Shown here: one piece after another, positions 60,352-64,000 of the stretch
Layout: each line of letters begins with the position of its first letter
Position numbering within the stretch: the first letter of the stretch is position 1
Source: an uncultured Verrucomicrobiales bacterium
GTDB taxonomy: Bacteria; Verrucomicrobiota; Verrucomicrobiia; Verrucomicrobiales; DEV007
Assembly (NCBI GenBank): GCA_937891465.1
Contig: CALAHF010000018.1
Span: 1 to 64,000, forward strand
Length of the DNA stretch: 64,000 nucleotides
Direction of reading: 5' to 3'
Translations under genes and position numbers: made by a program
The notes under the pieces: model-generated
The model's database searches: none
What the model was told of the DNA's origin: nothing
Seen by the model: the letters and a program-made list of their open reading frames with translations, nothing else

Positions 60352-61818
60352 TCACGCTAAAAGCGCGTTGACGTGATTAACGTGTTCCACTCCGGTGAGC
60401 CGTTGTTCAAGACCCTGAAACGGGAACGAGAAGCGATTGTTGTCGATCCCCATGCAATGCATGATCGTTGCATTCAGTTCATTGAGGTGAACCGGATTTT
60501 CGACAATGTTGTAGCTGAAATCGTCGGTTTCACCATGAGTGATGCCGGCTTTGACGCCGCCGCCGGCCATCCACATGCAGAAGTTTCGGGGGTGATGATC
60601 GCGGCCGTAATTTTCTTTGGTCAGGGTGCCCTGCGAATAAACGGTGCGGCCAAATTCTCCGCCGAACACGACGAGTGTGTCCTCGAGCAAACCGCGTAGT
60701 TTCAAATCTTTTAATAAGGCAGCAGTAGGCTGATCAACATCCATGCACTGGCCTTTGATCAGCTTTGGCAAGCCGCCATGCTGATCCCATCCTCGGTGCA
60801 AAATCTGAACGACTCGCGTGCCGCGTTCAATCAGGCGTCGGGCAAGAATTGCGCTTTGAGCATACGTGCCGGGCTTCTCAACTTCGGGCCCATACATGTC
60901 AAGTGTGGCGCGGCTTTCACCTTTGAGATCGGTCAACTCCGGCACGCTGGATTGCATGCGGAACGCCATTTCGTATTGAGAAATCCGCGTCTGCGTTTCT
61001 GGATCACCGTAGCGTTCGAAGTTTTTTTGATTTAAACGATTCAAGGCGTCCAGCATGGTTCGCCGATCTCCGCTCGTTACTCCGGGTGGATTTTTTACAT
61101 ACAAAACGGGATCGCCCTGGCCTCGAAGTGCGACGCCGTCATATTTTGAAGCGAGGAATCCGCTGCTCCACATCCGGGTGAAAAGAGCCTGAGCCTGACT
61201 TGCCTTGGGGAAAGACGGGGTGAAAACGACAAACGATGGTAGGTCATTACTTTCTGAACCCAGTCCATAACTGAGCCATGATCCGAGACTTGGTTTCCCC
61301 GGAACCTCGCTACCGGTCATCACAAACGTGCAGGCCGGATCGTGATTGATCGCATCGGTGTGAACCGTTTTGATCATGGCGATATCATCAGCAATTTCGT
61401 GCATGTGAGGCACGAGTTCGCTCATCATGAGTCCGCTTTTGCCGCAGGGCTTGAACGCAAATTTACTCGGAGCGACCGGGAATCGCGCCTGACCACTTGT
61501 CATACCGGTGATTCGCTGATTGTTTCGGATCGAGTCAGGGAGGTCTTTGTCGAAGTAGTCTTGCAGCTGCGGCTTGTGATCGAAAAGATCGAGCTGCGAC
61601 GGCGCTCCGTTCATGTGGAGGTAGATCAAACGCTTCGCTTTGGGGGCGAAATGAGGAAAGCCCGAAAGCGGAGGCATCACTTGGCCACCTGTCGTTGGTG
61701 CTGCAAAAGCTGATTTACCCGTCATTGCCGCCAAGGCGAGTCCTCCGACTTTTAAGCCGGCGCCTTCGAAAAATCTGCGTCGCGTCAGTTGTCGGTGATA
61801 TTCGAGTGCAGGATTCAT
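60352..61818 (-). CDS. DUF1501 secreted protein
   Basis: A 488-residue protein with twin-arginine signal ([20 protein letters not shown]). The DUF1501 core is present: [60 protein letters not shown] and [20 protein letters not shown], with metal-site-like [10 protein letters not shown]. It is normally encoded next to a DUF1549/DUF1553 gene; here that partner is missing upstream, and only a DUF1549 fragment is found 42 kb away. Exported; activity unknown, with sulfatase-like fold in the clan. Confidence 0.88.
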   Translation of the reverse strand: MNPALEYHRQLTRRRFFEGAGLKVGGLALAAMTGKSAFAAPTTGGQVMPPLSGFPHFAPKAKRLIYLHMNGAPSQLDLFDHKPQLQDYFDKDLPDSIRNNQRITGMTSGQARFPVAPSKFAFKPCGKSGLMMSELVPHMHEIADDIAMIKTVHTDAINHDPACTFVMTGSEVPGKPSLGSWLSYGLGSESNDLPSFVVFTPSFPKASQAQALFTRMWSSGFLASKYDGVALRGQGDPVLYVKNPPGVTSGDRRTMLDALNRLNQKNFERYGDPETQTRISQYEMAFRMQSSVPELTDLKGESRATLDMYGPEVEKPGTYAQSAILARRLIERGTRVVQILHRGWDQHGGLPKLIKGQCMDVDQPTAALLKDLKLRGLLEDTLVVFGGEFGRTVYSQGTLTKENYGRDHHPRNFCMWMAGGGVKAGITHGETDDFSYNIVENPVHLNELNATIMHCMGIDNNRFSFPFQGLEQRLTGVEHVNHVNALLA

Positions 61819-61948
61819 TTCTATCTAAACAGTCGACTTGAGAAGCCGTAATATCAACGGCACTTCTGCGTTATTCCTTACGGTCGAATGACACAAATCT
61901 TCACGGTGTGTTGTTGTTGTCCGTGACGATTTCGGTAGCTTGCGGCCG

Positions 61949-63982
61949 ATGAAATCTTACTTTTCGATCCCGCTGCATTCGCTGGCGTTCATTTCACTGG
62001 TTTGTTCGAATCTTGCATCGCCGAAGCTCGAGGCGTCGGACGGATTTGGGCAATTGAAAAATGCGCCGATGATCATCCCGGGCGGCACCGACGAACTAGG
62101 ACGCGAATATTCTTATTTTGGGCAGGTTGCTACTGAGCAGAAAATCATCCTGACTGCCAGCAATGGATTTTTTACAAAGCGAACGTGCACTGCGGTCGGA
62201 GAATCATTGCTTCCTAAAGTGGGGGACGACGAATTAATTGTTCCAAATTTTGAGCATCTGAATTGGAAATCGGCGGAAGGCTCGTTGCGTTGGTATGTGT
62301 TGGTCAAAAATCCCGGTGTTGTCAAATTTCAGGTTCACATGGACGTGGCAGGCGGAGGTTCCGATATCGAAGTTCAATTTGCAGGCCAAACCAAAAGCGT
62401 CACAACGAAAGCGCTAGGGAGTGATCAGGCTCAGCCGTGGGATTTGGAATTTGAGGTCAAAGAGCCCGGTGAATATGAGATCAATTTCTCGGCTAAGAAA
62501 ATCGGTGGCGGCAATGGTGTTGGAAAGCTTTTCAGAATTGAGGCAGTTGGTCCAGCGATGGAGGATGCGAATTTGATTCGAGTGCGGTGGCGTCCTGCTG
62601 CGGTTCATGGTGGCTACGACACCAAAAAAGTCAGTGGCGTAAGGCTGCTGGTTTTTACGACGCGAAGCATCGCAAAGATTTCGAGTTATTCACCAATCAC
62701 GACACCGTTTGGCTACTACGGAACGACTTTCGACAATGACGGGCGGAGTGGGGGAGGTTTGAATTTCTCGATGTGGGGAAATGAAAAAGGAGCGACCGAT
62801 TTGAAAATCATGCCCCATCTTCTCGGTGTAGGATCTCCCATCGGAGAATTCAGTGGCTTTGGTCATGAGGGTTCCGGAGTGAAACCACGGGGCTGGGATC
62901 CGATGCCTGATAAACCGGAGTTGGTTGTGCAAGCACTGCGAGTTGTGTCCGGTGATGAATACGACGGTTATTTCGGGTATTACTTTGATCATCCTACAAA
63001 GACGTGGAAGCTTTTTGGGGCGGGGAATAAGTGGCATGGCGGAAAGCCGAAAGATCATTTGAAATTGGGGTCGTTTTGCGAAGTTCCCGGGCCGCCCCAG
63101 TCCGAGCGGACGGGTGACGTTTATCGTGAAGTTCAGCGCAATGGCTGGGCATACGATGAGGGGAAATGGGTTCCATTGGAAATCTTCAACGCCGGTGGAT
63201 CAGGGAGTAAAGGCGATCAGCCGGTGAACAAAAGCTGGTATACCACGAAGGACGGAGCCTACGCAATGGGATGCGGTGGAATTCGCTTATACACTCACAA
63301 GTCGGCTTATGTGACGTCCGGTGGAAGTGATGAGTTGCCGTATTTTCTGAAAATTCCAAGCATCGAAAATGTTTTCACGATGCCGATTTCATATGGCGAC
63401 ATTCAGGTTTCCGAAGTGGCGGCGGATCTGGCGACCATTGAATTTGATATTGCCAAAGGCGGTGACTTGAAGAGTGGGGCGATTTACTTTGGGACTTCTG
63501 ATTCGTTGACCTTTGCGCCTCGGGAATTGCACGGAACTGAAAAGAAATCGGAATTGAGTAAAGCGGTGAAGGACTCTTCGTGGCAGGAAATGGTTGAGCT
63601 GGACTCCGTTCAGCAAGGAGTGAATCAGATTGTGCTTAAAGATCTGAAGCCTGAAACCACCTATTACTATAGAATCCTAACCAACAACGCCGAAAGCCGG
63701 GTTTGGAGCGACAAAACTTTTCAATTCACCACGGAAAAAAGTGGGGCTGCTCTGGTAACGCAATCTCCGTTGGCCGCAGCCAATCAGAATCAGCTTACCG
63801 ATGAACCTGTTCGAAAATGGACCTATGCGGTCAACGGGAAACAACGGATCATCGAAGGGCGGCTAACCGAAATTTCTGCCGGGAGCGTTCAAATCGAACG
63901 TAGTTCCGATGGAAAAAGCGGTAAGATGAGCATCAGAATGCTCTCCGATGAAGACAAAAAATATGTCGAATCGAAACGTTGA
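61949..63982 (+). CDS. Secreted DUF3472-like protein with fibronectin III and SHD1-like domains
   Basis: 677 residues from ATG 61949. It has a signal peptide (IPLHSLAFISLVCSNLAS), then a DUF5077-like beta domain (LRWYVLVKNPGVVKFQVHMD) and a DUF3472 region at about 240-460 (TPFGYYGTTFDNDGRSGGGL; MPHLLGVGSPIGEFSGFGHE). A fibronectin type III-like segment follows (LKPETTYYYRILTNNAESRV), then a C-terminal SHD1-like domain (RKWTYAVNGKQRIIEGRLTE; MRMLS-type ending). PVC genomes have many such proteins. A binding or scaffold role is likely. Confidence 0.78.
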   Translation: MKSYFSIPLHSLAFISLVCSNLASPKLEASDGFGQLKNAPMIIPGGTDELGREYSYFGQVATEQKIILTASNGFFTKRTCTAVGESLLPKVGDDELIVPNFEHLNWKSAEGSLRWYVLVKNPGVVKFQVHMDVAGGGSDIEVQFAGQTKSVTTKALGSDQAQPWDLEFEVKEPGEYEINFSAKKIGGGNGVGKLFRIEAVGPAMEDANLIRVRWRPAAVHGGYDTKKVSGVRLLVFTTRSIAKISSYSPITTPFGYYGTTFDNDGRSGGGLNFSMWGNEKGATDLKIMPHLLGVGSPIGEFSGFGHEGSGVKPRGWDPMPDKPELVVQALRVVSGDEYDGYFGYYFDHPTKTWKLFGAGNKWHGGKPKDHLKLGSFCEVPGPPQSERTGDVYREVQRNGWAYDEGKWVPLEIFNAGGSGSKGDQPVNKSWYTTKDGAYAMGCGGIRLYTHKSAYVTSGGSDELPYFLKIPSIENVFTMPISYGDIQVSEVAADLATIEFDIAKGGDLKSGAIYFGTSDSLTFAPRELHGTEKKSELSKAVKDSSWQEMVELDSVQQGVNQIVLKDLKPETTYYYRILTNNAESRVWSDKTFQFTTEKSGAALVTQSPLAAANQNQLTDEPVRKWTYAVNGKQRIIEGRLTEISAGSVQIERSSDGKSGKMSIRMLSDEDKKYVESKR

Positions 63983-64000
63983 GATGCCTCAATTTTTATT

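Noticed and set aside
1-64000. tRNA genes or integration sites
   Set aside because: No cloverleaf with a proper T-loop and acceptor stem was found by eye on either strand; a covariance search would be needed to be sure.

Overview
The window reads as a chromosomal segment of a PVC-superphylum bacterium, most likely Verrucomicrobiota. The evidence is gene content: ECF sigma factors paired with FecR/LamG-type membrane proteins, DUF1592/DUF1552 and DUF1501 secreted proteins, haem c (CxxCH) domains on large secreted beta-propeller proteins, sulfatases, many SGNH hydrolases, Tat-exported Gfo/Idh/MocA oxidoreductases and an EboE protein. This is inference from family content, not from a marker gene. 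I saw no tRNA, rRNA, CRISPR array, transposase or phage gene.

Layout. 0.1-8 kb: a secreted DUF1080-like protein, a sigma/FecR-LamG pair, glutaredoxin, a SulP anion transporter, a broken sugar isomerase/epimerase, a DUF971 protein and two related membrane proteins. 8-18 kb: a broken pseudopilin-like gene, an oxidoreductase, a sulfotransferase-like protein, a beta-helix protein, an SGNH protein, a lipoprotein and a large haem-binding dehydrogenase-like protein. 18-24 kb: remains of a DUF1549 gene and a P1B metal ATPase joined tail to tail, then trpE, a gamma-glutamylcyclotransferase-like gene, a broken cysteine-hydrolase-like gene, eboE and a MarR gene with an early stop. 24-32.6 kb: a very large TPM-domain membrane protein, a cytochrome fragment, a double alpha/beta hydrolase, a hypothetical and an SGNH protein. 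32.9-38.9 kb: a complete RND efflux operon. 39-54.3 kb: an island with two ECF sigma systems, a DUF1592::DUF1552 chimera, haem c proteins, a double sulfatase, an SGNH-cytochrome fusion and a propeller/DUF1080/EF-hand protein. 54.3-64 kb: an intact DUF1592-DUF1552 pair, SGNH, DUF2288, DUF1501 and DUF3472-like genes.

The island probably serves regulated breakdown of sulfated polysaccharide: sigma factors and their membrane partners control export of sulfatases, esterase-like SGNH enzymes and haem-bearing dehydrogenase-like proteins. That is inference from co-location.

Three signals stand out. (1) A dispersed palindromic element of about 45 bp (arms around CAACAGGGTTGGTTC, a 3-nt centre) occurs at nine or more loci, usually 5-16 nt after a stop codon; one copy carries paired substitutions in both arms and one is translated as part of a signal peptide. 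(2) A conserved upstream module (GTAATTT-GGCAAA-GGAGAGTT) lies before one sigma gene, the double sulfatase and the SGNH-cytochrome gene. The last two sites keep short open frames resembling the start of the sigma gene. (3) Gene decay and illegitimate joining are frequent: at least five genes with in-frame stops, one lost ATG, several frameshifts and several gene-to-gene deletion joins.
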